Positions 1-6,995 of a DNA stretch of 64,000 nucleotides are shown here, piece after piece. The notes beneath the pieces were generated by a model. It was not told the origin of the DNA, ran no database searches, and worked only from the letters and a program-made list of their open reading frames with translations. The DNA comes from Polyangiaceae bacterium (GTDB lineage Bacteria > Myxococcota_A > Polyangia > Polyangiales > Polyangiaceae), in the NCBI GenBank assembly GCA_019637295.1, contig JAHBVX010000003.1, positions 186,001-250,000 of the forward strand, read 5' to 3'. Numbering within the stretch: the stretch's first letter is position 1; every line of letters begins with the position of its first letter. Position numbers and translations under genes: made by a program.

Positions 1-70
1 CTCTAGCCGAACGCCGAATCGAGGGGCGGCGAACGGCAGCCACGATCAGCACGAGGTAGACGACGAGACA

Positions 71-1936
71 ATGGCCAACCCCGAGCCCCAGTCGACCCCA
101 CTCCCACACGCTGCCAAAGAAGTCTCCGGCGCCGTCGTACGCTTCGTCGGCGACTCCGGTGACGGCATGCAAGTCACCGGCTCCCAGTTCACCGTGGCCG
201 CGGCCCTCGCGGGCAACGACCTGGCGACCTTCCCGGACTTTCCCGCGGAGATACGCGCGCCCGCCGGCACCACCTACGGCGTCAGCGGCTTCCAGATCAA
301 CTTCGCATCCCGGGACGTCTTCACCCCGGGTGACAGCCCGGACGTGTTGGTCGCGATGAACCCCGCGGCGCTCACCACCAACATTCGGGATCTCAAGCGC
401 GGTGGGCTCGTGATCGTCAACAGCGGCGCGTTCACCGCGACCAACTTGAAGAAGGCCGGCTACGAGAAGAACCCGCTCGAGGACGGCTCTCTGGACGGCT
501 TCAACGTGTTCGCCATCGACATCTCGAAGAGCACGCTGGCGGCGGTGGAGCACACCGGGCTCAGCAAGAAGGACGCCGAGCGCTGCAAGAACTTCTGGAC
601 CCTCGGCCTGATGTTCTGGATCTACGACCGAGATCTCGCCTCCACCATCAAGTGGGTCGAGGCGAAGTTCGGCAAGCGCCAGGAGCTCGTGGACGCCAAC
701 GTCGCGGCGCTCAAGGCCGGCCACGCCTACGGCGAGACCGCGGAGATTTCGCATTTCCACTACAAGGTCCCGCCCGCCGCGGTGGCGCCGGGCACGTACC
801 GAAACATCGGTGGGAACACGGCGCTGGCCTGGGGCTTCGTGGCGGCGGCACAGCTCGCCGAGCGTCCCCTGGTGCTCGGCGCCTACCCGATCACACCCGC
901 GAGCGACGTGCTCCACGAGCTCAGCCGCTTCAAGCACTTCGGCGTCACCACGATCCAGGCGGAGGACGAGATCGCGGCCATTTGCCTGGCGCTGGGCGCC
1001 AGCTACGCCGGCTCCATCGGGCTGACCACCTCGAGCGGTCCCGGCATCGCGCTCAAGGGCGAGGCGATTGGCCTCGCGGTGTCGACCGAGCTGCCGCTCG
1101 TGATCGTCAACATCCAGCGCGGCGGTCCGAGCACCGGGCTGCCCACCAAGACCGAGCAGGCGGATCTGTTCCAGGCGGTCTACGGCAGAAACGGCGAGGC
1201 TCCCGTGTGCGTCCTGGCGGCCTCCACCCCCGGCGACTGCTTCTACATGGCCATCGAGGCCGTGCGCCTGGCGGTCAAGTACATGACCCCGGTGATGCTG
1301 CTGACGGACGGCTACCTGGCCAACGGCGCGGAGCCCTGGCGCATCCCCGACATCGCGGACCTACCGAAGATCGACGTGACGTTCCGCACGGACCCCGAAG
1401 GCTTCCACCCCTACCTCCGAGACGAGACGACGCTGGCGCGTAACTGGGCCATCCCGGGTACACCGGAGCTCATGCATCGCATCGGCGGCATCGAGAAGAG
1501 CTTCAAGTCCGGCCACATCTCGTACGATCCCGAGAACCACGAGCTGATGTGCCAGACTCGCGCCGAGAAGGTCGCACGCATCGCCGACGACATCCCGGAG
1601 CTTCAGATCGAAGTGGGTGAAGACAGCGGCAAGCTGCTCGTCCTCGGCTGGGGCTCCACCTACGGTGCGATCCGGGAAGCGGTCCAGCGCGCGCGAGAGC
1701 GCGGACTGTCCGTGTCCCACGCCCACCTGAAGTACATCAACCCGTTCCCCAAGAACCTGGGCGAGGTGCTGGCTCGATTCGAGCGCGTGCTGATCCCGGA
1801 GATGAACCTGGGGCAGCTGGTCAAGATCATCCGCTCCCAGTACCTGGTGCCCGCGGAGAGCTACCCCAAGATTCAAGGTCAGCCGTTCAAGATCGACGAG
1901 GTCGAGGAACGCATTCGCCTAGTGATGGAGAGCTGA
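71..1936 (+). CDS. korA: 2-oxoacid:acceptor oxidoreductase, fused gamma-alpha subunit (KorA-like)
   Basis: The 621-residue protein is a large subunit of a 2-oxoacid:ferredoxin oxidoreductase, most likely acting on 2-oxoglutarate (CoA-dependent oxidative decarboxylation with reduction of ferredoxin). The first ~210 residues form the gamma domain (RFVGDSGDGMQVTGSQF near the N-terminus). The alpha/pyrimidine-binding domain begins near residue 270 with GAYPITPASDVLHELS and continues through ITTSSGPGIALKGEAIG-like and PSTGLPTKTEQADL motifs. The length suits the fused gamma-alpha class. The stop codon is 3 bp before korB, so the two are co-transcribed and form a heteromeric enzyme. There is no obvious Shine-Dalgarno sequence in the 70 bases available upstream, and the promoter may lie outside the window. 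The substrate (2-oxoglutarate rather than another 2-oxoacid) is inferred from the subunit layout. Confidence 0.93.
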   Translation: MANPEPQSTPLPHAAKEVSGAVVRFVGDSGDGMQVTGSQFTVAAALAGNDLATFPDFPAEIRAPAGTTYGVSGFQINFASRDVFTPGDSPDVLVAMNPAALTTNIRDLKRGGLVIVNSGAFTATNLKKAGYEKNPLEDGSLDGFNVFAIDISKSTLAAVEHTGLSKKDAERCKNFWTLGLMFWIYDRDLASTIKWVEAKFGKRQELVDANVAALKAGHAYGETAEISHFHYKVPPAAVAPGTYRNIGGNTALAWGFVAAAQLAERPLVLGAYPITPASDVLHELSRFKHFGVTTIQAEDEIAAICLALGASYAGSIGLTTSSGPGIALKGEAIGLAVSTELPLVIVNIQRGGPSTGLPTKTEQADLFQAVYGRNGEAPVCVLAASTPGDCFYMAIEAVRLAVKYMTPVMLLTDGYLANGAEPWRIPDIADLPKIDVTFRTDPEGFHPYLRDETTLARNWAIPGTPELMHRIGGIEKSFKSGHISYDPENHELMCQTRAEKVARIADDIPELQIEVGEDSGKLLVLGWGSTYGAIREAVQRARERGLSVSHAHLKYINPFPKNLGEVLARFERVLIPEMNLGQLVKIIRSQYLVPAESYPKIQGQPFKIDEVEERIRLVMES

Positions 1937-1939
1937 ACC

Positions 1940-2965
1940 ATGTCCAACGTCGTACCCGCCCCCAAGCTCACGAGGAAAGACTTCGAGTCCGATCAGGACG
2001 TGCGCTGGTGCCCAGGCTGTGGGGACTACTCCATCCTCGCCAACGTCCAGCGCGTGATGCCAGAGCTCGGCGTCCCTCGCGAGAAGCTCGTGTTCGTCAG
2101 CGGCATCGGCTGCTCCAGCCGTTTTCCCTACTACATGAACACCTACGGGTTTCACACCATCCATGGCCGGGCGCCGGCGGTCGCCATGGGCATCAAGGCG
2201 GCAAATCCGGACCTCACCGTGTGGCTCGTCACCGGTGACGGCGACGGCCTGAGCATCGGCGGCAACCACCTGATGCACTGCTTGCGCCGCAACGTCGACC
2301 TGAACATCCTGCTGTTCAACAACCGAATCTACGGCCTTACCAAGGGCCAGTACTCGCCGACCAGCGAGTTCGGCAAGATAACCAAGAGCTCCCCGACGGG
2401 TTCGGTCGACTTCCCGGTGGACCCCAGCACGTTCGCCATCGGCTGCTCGGCGAGCTTCGTAGCGCGCTCGATTGACGTCGACGCGACCCACCTGACCGAG
2501 ATGCTCAGGCGTACCGCAGCGCACAAGGGCGCGAGCTTTCTCGAGATCTACCAGAACTGCAACGTGTTCAACGACGGCGCGTTCGACGCCTTCCGCGAGA
2601 AGGTCCACCGCGACGACCGCACGATCCGCGTCCAGCACGGCAAGCCGCTGCTGTTCGGCAAGGACAACACGAGAGGTCTGCGCATCGACTCTCGCACGCT
2701 CTCGCTGGAGGCCGTCACCCTCGGCGAGAACGGCGTCACCGAGCAAGAGATCTTGCTGCACGACGAGACCAACCCGACGCTGGCCTACATGCTCGCCCGC
2801 ATGCCGTTCCCGGATTTCCCGGTGGCCCTTGGCGTGCTGTACGCAGTAGACAAGCCGACCTACGACGGCACCCTCACGGCTCAGCGCGACGCGAGCCTGA
2901 AGAAGAACGGCCAGGGCGACCTGCACGCGCTGCTCCACTCCGGCAACACCTGGCAGGTGTCCTGA
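1940..2965 (+). CDS. korB: 2-oxoacid:ferredoxin oxidoreductase beta subunit (KorB-like)
   Basis: The 341-residue beta subunit carries the thiamine diphosphate site. The N-terminal WCPGCGDYSIL motif is typical of KorB. The TPP/Mg motif is GDGDGLSIGGNH followed by the conserved asparagines in LLFNNRIYGLTKGQYSPTS. It starts 3 bp after the korA stop with only AACC between, so the two form an operon. It partners KorA to oxidise a 2-oxoacid to acyl-CoA with reduction of ferredoxin. Beside acyl-CoA genes it could supply reduced ferredoxin or run the 2-oxoglutarate step of the TCA cycle. Downstream lies the first copy of the structured repeat, whose terminal hairpin sits about 50 bp after the stop and may end this transcript. 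Confidence 0.93.
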   Translation: MSNVVPAPKLTRKDFESDQDVRWCPGCGDYSILANVQRVMPELGVPREKLVFVSGIGCSSRFPYYMNTYGFHTIHGRAPAVAMGIKAANPDLTVWLVTGDGDGLSIGGNHLMHCLRRNVDLNILLFNNRIYGLTKGQYSPTSEFGKITKSSPTGSVDFPVDPSTFAIGCSASFVARSIDVDATHLTEMLRRTAAHKGASFLEIYQNCNVFNDGAFDAFREKVHRDDRTIRVQHGKPLLFGKDNTRGLRIDSRTLSLEAVTLGENGVTEQEILLHDETNPTLAYMLARMPFPDFPVALGVLYAVDKPTYDGTLTAQRDASLKKNGQGDLHALLHSGNTWQVS

Positions 2966-3012
2966 GTTCGATCGCCGTCGGCTGACCGACAGCGCTCGGC
3001 TGCCGGGGCCTC

Positions 3013-3159
3013 GAGAGCTGTCGAAGTTTCGACAGCTCTTTCATTCTGTCGCCGGGGAGGCACGCGCCTCCCCGCGCCAACGAAGTGAATTCGTTGGGGC
3101 CCCACCCCACCCGGGCCGGCTTCGCGGCATGACCTGGGTCAATTCTTGACAGACCTTCA
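3013..3159 (-). repeat. Structured intergenic repeat, copy 1 (reverse orientation)
   Basis: About 146 bp, reading on the minus strand from the TGA stop of the downstream-lying regulator gene (3157-3159). It matches copies at 28382-28530 and 61016-61163 over nearly its full length with a few small changes. On the minus strand the order is TGAAGGTCTGTCAAGAATTG, a short GTCAA/TTGAC hairpin, a weakened GCCG hairpin, a perfect CCAACGAA/TTCGTTGG hairpin, the invariant GGGGAGGC/GCCTCCCC hairpin, and a long terminal AGAGCTGTCGA/TCGACAGCTCT hairpin (3014-3039). Read on the plus strand, the terminal hairpin is followed by TTTCATTCTG, so it could act as a terminator for korB. No coding potential is apparent. 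Confidence 0.9.
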
Positions 3160-4689
3160 GTGCCGGCCTCGCCGCCCCTCGCTCTCGAGCAAGGGCGAGA
3201 AGAAGTTGTCCTTCTTGACGTATTCGTCCGGGTTGAACGCGAACTTGTAGGACGGCGCGGCCCGCTGGTTGCAGTCGGTCCGCTCGCAAAAGCGACAGGT
3301 GACCCCGACCGGGACGCCGATCCGCTCTGCGCGATCCTTGTCCCACGCGGGCTGGTCCTCGGCGTACGCCAAGTGGTGAGCGTCCTCCGCTCGGGTCCCG
3401 AGCCCGATGGAGTACACCGTGCCCTTGACCAACGAGCCGCGAACCGGATGGCTCGATATGCGCGCGAAGCAGAAGAACGCCGTGGAGTCGGGCATCACGC
3501 TGAACTGCTTCGTGATCTGGCTTGGCGTGAGGAACGTGGTGTGCACGACCCACTTCGGACACGACCCGAGCGCGCTCGGGACGACCAACCCGGTGGCAGC
3601 GTAGCGCTTGGAGATGTTGCCAGCGACGTCGACGCGTAGAAAGTGCATGGGCACACCTCTGCGCTTCGGATCCGAGAGGTTGGTGAGGCGATGAGCCGCC
3701 GCTTCGTAGCTCATCTCATACACCCTCGAGAGCCGCTCGACGTCGTAGCGGGAGGTCTGTGCATCGCGGAAGAAGCTCTCGTAAGGCATCAGCAGCGCGC
3801 CCGCGAAATAGTTGGCGAGGTGGACCTTGATCAGGCGGGGGGCCTCCACGTGACGACCGCGATACTGCCCCAGGATGTCGGACAGCAGCCCGCGCTCCTC
3901 CAGCAGACGCAGGCCCACGATGTGCGCCAGATCGAACTTGCGACGCCCCTCCGAGAGCGTGTCGGCCAGGCCCAAGACACCGGCTGCCGGATCGTAGCGA
4001 CGGATCACACTGCCCGTGCGCGCGACCGCTAGTGGCTCGATGCGCACGCCGAGCGCTGCCAGCGCGCGCTCGAGCTCGACGCTGGTGACCCGCGAGCCGA
4101 GTCCGTTATCGACGCGTACCGACAGGGCGGCGTCCTCGAGCACCGCAAAGTAGTTCTGGCGGCTCTGAACGAAGTCGGCCACCTCGTCCAGGGGCGAGTA
4201 GTCGAAGCGCAGCGTCGCGTCGCCGAGCTCCTCGGGCGCGCCGGCCCGCGCCTTGCGGCCCGCTTCCTCGCGAGACAGGTGCTGAAGCAGGGTGTCGAGC
4301 TGACCACGGGCGTTCTTGTACAGATTGAACAGCGCCGCGATGGTGCTCGCCGCCTGAGGCTCCGCCGAGAGAGCGGACAACGCGTCCCGATCGAGATCCA
4401 GGGAGCGCAATAGCGGTTCGTCGAGCAGCTGAGCGAGACTGTGCTCCACCGGCTCGTCACCGAGCCGACGCATGAACGGCTCAGGCTCCTCGTCCAGCAA
4501 CTCCAGCGCCTTCCACAGCAGCGGGAGCTGGACCGTGCGCCGCCCCTTCTCAATCAAGCTGAGATACGCCGGGGAGATGGCGAGACGCCGGGCGAAGTCG
4601 GACTGGGTGAGCCCACGCTCGAGGCGGAGCTCGCGCAGCCGGGCTCCGACGCGGCTGTTCAAATCCGGGGCTGGGCTCGACTCTGGCAT
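3157..4689 (-). CDS. XRE-family acyl-metabolism regulator, RamB/PrpR/ScfR type
   Basis: The 510-residue protein has an N-terminal XRE helix-turn-helix (residues ~12-66, LTQSDFARRLAISPAYLSLIE). The middle resembles the ImmA/IrrE-like region of this family, including the PYESFFRDAQTSRYDVERLS stretch, and the C-terminal half is the short-chain fatty acyl regulator domain (MHFLRVDVAGNISKRYAATG onward). Cysteines C377, C465, C468 and C473 (TCRFCERTDCNQRAAP) match in kind the cluster-ligating cysteines reported for mycobacterial PrpR, so an Fe-S site is plausible. Known relatives (RamB, PrpR) control acetate, glyoxylate and propionate metabolism and can respond to acyl-CoA. It is divergent from a 3-hydroxyacyl-CoA dehydrogenase and close to ethylmalonyl-CoA pathway genes, which suggests it regulates them. 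Its TGA stop is the first codon of repeat copy 1. Confidence 0.9.
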   Translation of the reverse strand: MPESSPAPDLNSRVGARLRELRLERGLTQSDFARRLAISPAYLSLIEKGRRTVQLPLLWKALELLDEEPEPFMRRLGDEPVEHSLAQLLDEPLLRSLDLDRDALSALSAEPQAASTIAALFNLYKNARGQLDTLLQHLSREEAGRKARAGAPEELGDATLRFDYSPLDEVADFVQSRQNYFAVLEDAALSVRVDNGLGSRVTSVELERALAALGVRIEPLAVARTGSVIRRYDPAAGVLGLADTLSEGRRKFDLAHIVGLRLLEERGLLSDILGQYRGRHVEAPRLIKVHLANYFAGALLMPYESFFRDAQTSRYDVERLSRVYEMSYEAAAHRLTNLSDPKRRGVPMHFLRVDVAGNISKRYAATGLVVPSALGSCPKWVVHTTFLTPSQITKQFSVMPDSTAFFCFARISSHPVRGSLVKGTVYSIGLGTRAEDAHHLAYAEDQPAWDKDRAERIGVPVGVTCRFCERTDCNQRAAPSYKFAFNPDEYVKKDNFFSPLLESEGRRGRH

Positions 4690-4850
4690 CGCTGTTGACA
4701 GAACATTTACTAGTCAATTAGCCGTCACGGTTTGTAAATTCTGACATTGTCATATTATGGGCAATTGTGGCTACTTTGCGTTGACTCTGTTCACAATGGA
4801 CCCTAGGTTTTGGGCACAGGTCAGCTTCTGTAAACAAGGAGAGCGCCGAC
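4690..4850. promoter_or_regulatory. AT-rich divergent control region with candidate operators
   Basis: This 161-bp region between the divergent regulator and the 3-hydroxyacyl-CoA dehydrogenase is markedly more AT-rich than its surroundings. It holds a palindrome TGACATTGTCA (4742-4752), a TTTGTAAA element (4731-4738) resembling the TTTGCAAA half-sites known for RamB-type regulators, and a TTGAC/GTCAA inverted pair (4695-4699 and 4713-4717). A plus-strand promoter candidate is TTGACT (4781-4786), 17-bp spacer, TAGGTT (4804-4809). AAGGAGAG (4836-4843) is a strong Shine-Dalgarno for the ATG at 4851. The operator assignment is inference. Confidence 0.55.
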
Positions 4851-5783
4851 ATGTCGACAGCCATCGAGAGGGTCGCAGTGGTGGGCACGGGACTGATGGG
4901 CACCGGCATCGCGCTGTGTTGCGCCGCCGCCGGCGTGCCTGTCACCTTGATCAAGGCCACCGGCGGTGACACCGGACCGGTCGTCGCGCGCCTGCGGCGC
5001 TCCCTGGAGCGACAGGTCGAGCGTGGCAAGCTCACGGCCGAGGCACGAGACAGGACTCTCGACGCGATCGAGGTGACCAACGCGCTCGACGCCTTGCGAG
5101 GTGCCCCCTTCGTCATCGAGAGCGGGGCGGAGAACATCGCTGCAAAGCAGGCGCTCCTCGCTGCCATCGAGTCGAGCGCCTCGCCGGGCGCCGTGATCGG
5201 GAGCAACACCTCTTCGCTGCGCCTGTCCACCCTCGGCGAAGTGCTGAAGCAGCCTGAACGCTTCCTCGGCATGCACTTCTTCAGCCCCGCCGAAGTGATG
5301 AAGCTGGTGGAGCTCGGCCCTACGGCGCGAACCAGCCCGGCCGCCGTTGGGCTCGCCGAGGCACTCTGTCAGCGCATCGGCAAGACCGCCGTGACCGTGG
5401 GCGATCACCCGGGCTACCTCGTCAATCGCCTGCTGGTCCCGTACATCCTGCACGCCATCGAGACCCTCGAGCAGAGCGTCGCCGGGCCGGAGGCCATCGA
5501 CACGGCCATGCGCCTGGGTGCAGGGCACCCGCTCGGGCCCCTGGCTCTGGCCGATCTGATCGGGCTCGACGTCGTCTTCGCGATGAGCCGCAGCCTGCAC
5601 CAGGAGCTGCGCGACGGGCGCTACCGCTGCCCCTCACTCCTGCGCCGCTTGGTCCTCGGCGGGCACCTCGGCAAGAAGACCGGCAAGGGCCTGTATGTGT
5701 ACGGTCCCGACGGAGCGAAGCCGAACCCCGCGCTGTTCGCCTTCGCCGAGCCGAGCGCGCCCGCAGCCCACTCGGCCGCCTGA
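4851..5783 (+). CDS. 3-hydroxyacyl-CoA (3-hydroxybutyryl-CoA) dehydrogenase
   Basis: The 310-residue NAD(P)-dependent enzyme interconverts 3-hydroxyacyl-CoA and 3-oxoacyl-CoA. The Rossmann motif is VVGTGLMGTGI (G12, G14, G17). The catalytic-domain signature is seen in SNTSSLRLSTLGEV and GMHFFSPAEVMKLVEL, which contains the active-site His, followed by GDHPGYLVNRLL at the domain junction and LGAGHPLGPLALADLIGLD in the C-terminal helical domain. The length is standard for the short monofunctional 3-hydroxybutyryl-CoA dehydrogenase class. The start is set by AAGGAGAG 7 bp upstream. Divergence from a RamB/PrpR-like regulator suggests acyl-CoA-responsive expression. In this context it may feed crotonyl-CoA formation for the ethylmalonyl-CoA pathway, though a beta-oxidation role cannot be excluded. 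Confidence 0.9.
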   Translation: MSTAIERVAVVGTGLMGTGIALCCAAAGVPVTLIKATGGDTGPVVARLRRSLERQVERGKLTAEARDRTLDAIEVTNALDALRGAPFVIESGAENIAAKQALLAAIESSASPGAVIGSNTSSLRLSTLGEVLKQPERFLGMHFFSPAEVMKLVELGPTARTSPAAVGLAEALCQRIGKTAVTVGDHPGYLVNRLLVPYILHAIETLEQSVAGPEAIDTAMRLGAGHPLGPLALADLIGLDVVFAMSRSLHQELRDGRYRCPSLLRRLVLGGHLGKKTGKGLYVYGPDGAKPNPALFAFAEPSAPAAHSAA

Positions 5784-5877
5784 GCCTGCTCCCTCCCCGG
5801 GGAACCGCGGAAACGTGGCGCCCCGCGCGATTCACTCCTGGCGTACGGCTCGGCCCTGAGGTAGACACGCGCCCGTC

Positions 5878-6018
5878 ATGGGTACACCGCAAGATCCGCG
5901 CGCACGGCGCCGGGAGAAGAAGCGCCGCGCCAAGAAGAACCTCGAGTGGGCGCTGAAGCGCGCGGCGGAGAACGCCGAAGACGCCAAGCCCAAGGCGCCC
6001 GCGAAGACCGCGACCTGA
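5878..6018 (+). CDS. Small very basic hypothetical protein (46 aa)
   Basis: A 46-codon frame starts at ATG 5878 and ends at TGA 6016-6018. The product begins MGTPQDPRARRREKKRRAKK, followed by an amphipathic NLEWALKRAAENAEDAK helix and a Lys/Ala/Pro tail. Lys and Arg make up about a third of the residues, suggesting a nucleic-acid-binding or ribosome-associated small protein. It fills the gap between the dehydrogenase and the converging meaB, whose stop is 2 bp away. There is no strong Shine-Dalgarno. I do not recognise the family; it could be a chance frame. Confidence 0.4.
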   Translation: MGTPQDPRARRREKKRRAKKNLEWALKRAAENAEDAKPKAPAKTAT

Positions 6019-6020
6019 AG

Positions 6021-6995
6021 TCAGCCGAGGCCCGCCGCGCGCGCCAGCTGGTCCACCGCCTCCGCGGGCACCGCCCCCTGCTGCAGCAGCAGCTCGAGGC
6101 GACGACGCGCCTCGTCAGCGCCTCCGCTGCGTTCGAGCAGGAACTCGCCGTAGCGAAGCGTGAGCAGGCGCTCGGCCCAGCGAACGGCCTTGCGCCGGCG
6201 CTCTGCGATCAGGCTGCCGGACTCCTCGAGCCGCGCGCGATGCCGCTGTAGCGCCAGCACCAGCTCGTCGAGGCCCACATCGGTCTCCGCGCTGACCCTC
6301 AGCACTGGGGTCACCGCTGCCTCGCCGCCGGCGAGCAGCGCAGTGCGCAGCTCACGCTCGGCGACCTCGGCGACCTGACCGAGATCCGCCTTGTTGACCA
6401 GGAAGAGGTCCGGAACCTCCATGATCCCCGCCTTGATGAACTGCAAGACGTCCCCGGACGCGGGCTGCACGACGAGCACGACCGTATCCGCGACGTGCTC
6501 GACATCAGTCTCGCTCTGACCGACCCCGGTGGTCTCGATCAGCACGGCGTCGAACGCCGCTGCGAGCACGATCACCGCCGCGCCCGCCGCTCGGGCCAGC
6601 CCCCCGAGCTGTCCGCCGCTCGCCATGCTGCGCACGAACACTCCCGGATCCCCCGGATCCAGCGTCAGCCGTGCGCGGTCACCGAGCAGCGCGCCGCCGC
6701 TGCGCGGACTCGAGGGGTCGACCGCCAGCAGGGCGACGCTCTGCCCCGAGCGCCGCAGGCGCCCGACCAACGCCCGGCACAGGCTGCTCTTGCCGACCCC
6801 AGGCGGCCCCGTGATGCCGATGCGGTGGCCGCGATCCGCCGGCGTCTGCGCGAGGAGCCGCCGCTGCAGCTCGACCGCCCGCGCCGCGAACGCCGCGCGC
6901 GAGTCCTCCACCAGCGACAAGGCGCGCGCCACGTCTCGCTCGCTCCCGGCGCAGACTCCGCGCACGAGGGGCTCGAGCTCCGGCGGAGCGTTCAC
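6021..6995 (-). CDS. meaB: Methylmalonyl-CoA mutase-associated G3E GTPase MeaB
   Basis: The 324-residue protein is a MeaB/ArgK-type G3E GTPase, the chaperone that protects and reloads B12-dependent acyl-CoA mutases. The P-loop is GPPGVGKSS at residues 63-71. Further on are VDPSSPRSGGALLGDRARL, the switch region VLIETTGVGQSETDVEHVAD and the guanine-specificity motif FLVNKADLG. The length matches the family. Its start overlaps the 3' end of the mutase gene by 4 bp (6992-6995), so the two are translationally coupled and the GTPase probably serves that mutase. Confidence 0.95.
   Translation of the reverse strand: MNAPPELEPLVRGVCAGSERDVARALSLVEDSRAAFAARAVELQRRLLAQTPADRGHRIGITGPPGVGKSSLCRALVGRLRRSGQSVALLAVDPSSPRSGGALLGDRARLTLDPGDPGVFVRSMASGGQLGGLARAAGAAVIVLAAAFDAVLIETTGVGQSETDVEHVADTVVLVVQPASGDVLQFIKAGIMEVPDLFLVNKADLGQVAEVAERELRTALLAGGEAAVTPVLRVSAETDVGLDELVLALQRHRARLEESGSLIAERRRKAVRWAERLLTLRYGEFLLERSGGADEARRRLELLLQQGAVPAEAVDQLARAAGLG

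Noticed and set aside
3013-3159. Reading the structured repeat as coding, since open frames run through all three copies with similar peptides.
   Set aside because: The similarity follows from the DNA repeat itself; base changes preserve stems, not codons, and small indels shift the frame between copies.
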